Below are positions 5,056 to 5,154 of a stretch of DNA of 5,154 nt, in pieces. The stretch covers positions 1 to 5,154 of the forward strand of contig WFRP01000323.1 in assembly GCA_015486505.1 (NCBI GenBank), written 5' to 3'. Made by a program: the position numbers and the translations under genes. Within the stretch, counting starts at the first letter, position 1, and every line of letters starts with the position of its first letter. The DNA comes from Pseudomonadota bacterium (GTDB lineage Bacteria; Desulfobacterota; Anaeroferrophillalia; Anaeroferrophillales; Tharpellaceae). The notes under the pieces were generated by a model that saw nothing but the letters and a program-made list of their open reading frames with translations, was not told the DNA's origin and did not search any database.

Positions 5056-5102
5056 TTTTTCGTAAGCGGTTGCGGAAACGATTTCGTTGTTTTTCGGAAG
5101 CG
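5056..5102. repeat. Imperfect 13-bp direct repeat
   Basis: TTTTTCGTAAGCG (5056-5068) recurs as TTTTTCGGAAGCG (5090-5102), differing at one base, with a 34-base period. A small dyad AACGA-TT-TCGTT (5077-5088) lies between the two copies. No function is assigned. Confidence 0.45.
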
Positions 5103-5134
5103 AGCGGGAGCCCATTAGTGCCTTACAGGTTATT

Positions 5135-5154
5135 TTCTTGTTTTAAAACAAGAA
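5135..5154. repeat. Perfect 20-bp palindrome at the very end of the window
   Basis: The arms TTCTTGTTTT and AAAACAAGAA meet with no spacer, and the right arm ends on the last base. It could be part of a larger hairpin, an operator or a terminator cut by the window. Alternatively it reflects an assembly break at, or a fold-back over, a palindrome. Confidence 0.7.

Larger units (their letters stand above)
4870..5154. other. Noncoding right flank, repeat- and promoter-rich
   Basis: This stretch is more AT-rich than the genes up to about 5003, then strongly GC-skewed through the repeat. I see no convincing gene on either strand. It holds candidate promoters, an AT-rich inverted repeat, the right 49-bp repeat, a 13-bp imperfect direct repeat and a terminal palindrome. 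A stop-free + frame runs from 4953 to the window edge without an ATG; it passes through the repeat, and I treat it as noncoding. Confidence 0.75.

Noticed and set aside
4953..5154. Stop-free + frame of 67 codons running off the window
   Set aside because: It has no ATG or ribosome site and passes through the promoter and the 49-bp repeat. The codons are composition-driven (FRKRLRKRFRCF), so it is unlikely to be a gene.

Overview
The window is a bacterial chromosomal segment holding the 3' part of a histidine biosynthesis operon, followed by one separate gene and repeat-rich noncoding DNA. Everything recognisable as a gene lies on the + strand. Moderately high GC, a monofunctional HisB (no phosphatase domain), a stand-alone HisE, and a DUF2284 putative metal-binding protein (a family common in anaerobes) together suggest an anaerobic Desulfobacterota (Deltaproteobacteria) or close relative. 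That placement is inferred from gene content and style, not from a marker gene.

Positions 1-4105 read hisD (3' end only), hisB, hisH, an unnamed lipoprotein gene, hisA, hisF, hisE. All junctions are tight: 4-nt overlap hisD/hisB, 1-nt gap hisB/hisH, 9-nt gap hisH/lipoprotein, 1-nt gap lipoprotein/hisA, 1-nt overlap hisA/hisF, 4-nt overlap hisF/hisE. This looks like one transcription unit. The enzymes cover pyrophosphohydrolysis of phosphoribosyl-ATP (HisE), isomerisation of ProFAR (HisA), IGP synthesis (HisH-HisF), IGP dehydration (HisB) and histidinol oxidation (HisD). hisG, hisC, hisI and histidinol-phosphate phosphatase are not in the window. The odd member is the lipoprotein between hisH and hisA, which has no obvious role in histidine synthesis.

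Positions 4106-4290 are noncoding. They hold the left copy of a 49-bp repeat and a branched hairpin with a seven-T run ending 24 nt before the next start codon. A DUF2284 cysteine-rich protein is encoded at 4291-4869.

Positions 4870-5154 carry no convincing gene. They hold a near-consensus sigma-70-type promoter (TTGACT, 17 nt, TATAAA) pointing rightward. The promoter lies within an AT-rich inverted repeat, and its predicted start falls at the edge of the right, inverted copy of the 49-bp repeat. A short imperfect direct repeat follows, and a 20-bp perfect palindrome coincides exactly with the end of the window.

The most interesting features are the inverted repeats bracketing the DUF2284 gene (48 of 49 positions identical), the possible short transcript made from the right copy, the possible attenuator before DUF2284, and the four-cysteine lipoprotein inside the his operon. 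None of these proves a new system. The DUF2284 unit could be a small mobilised or REP/MITE-like bracketed cassette.
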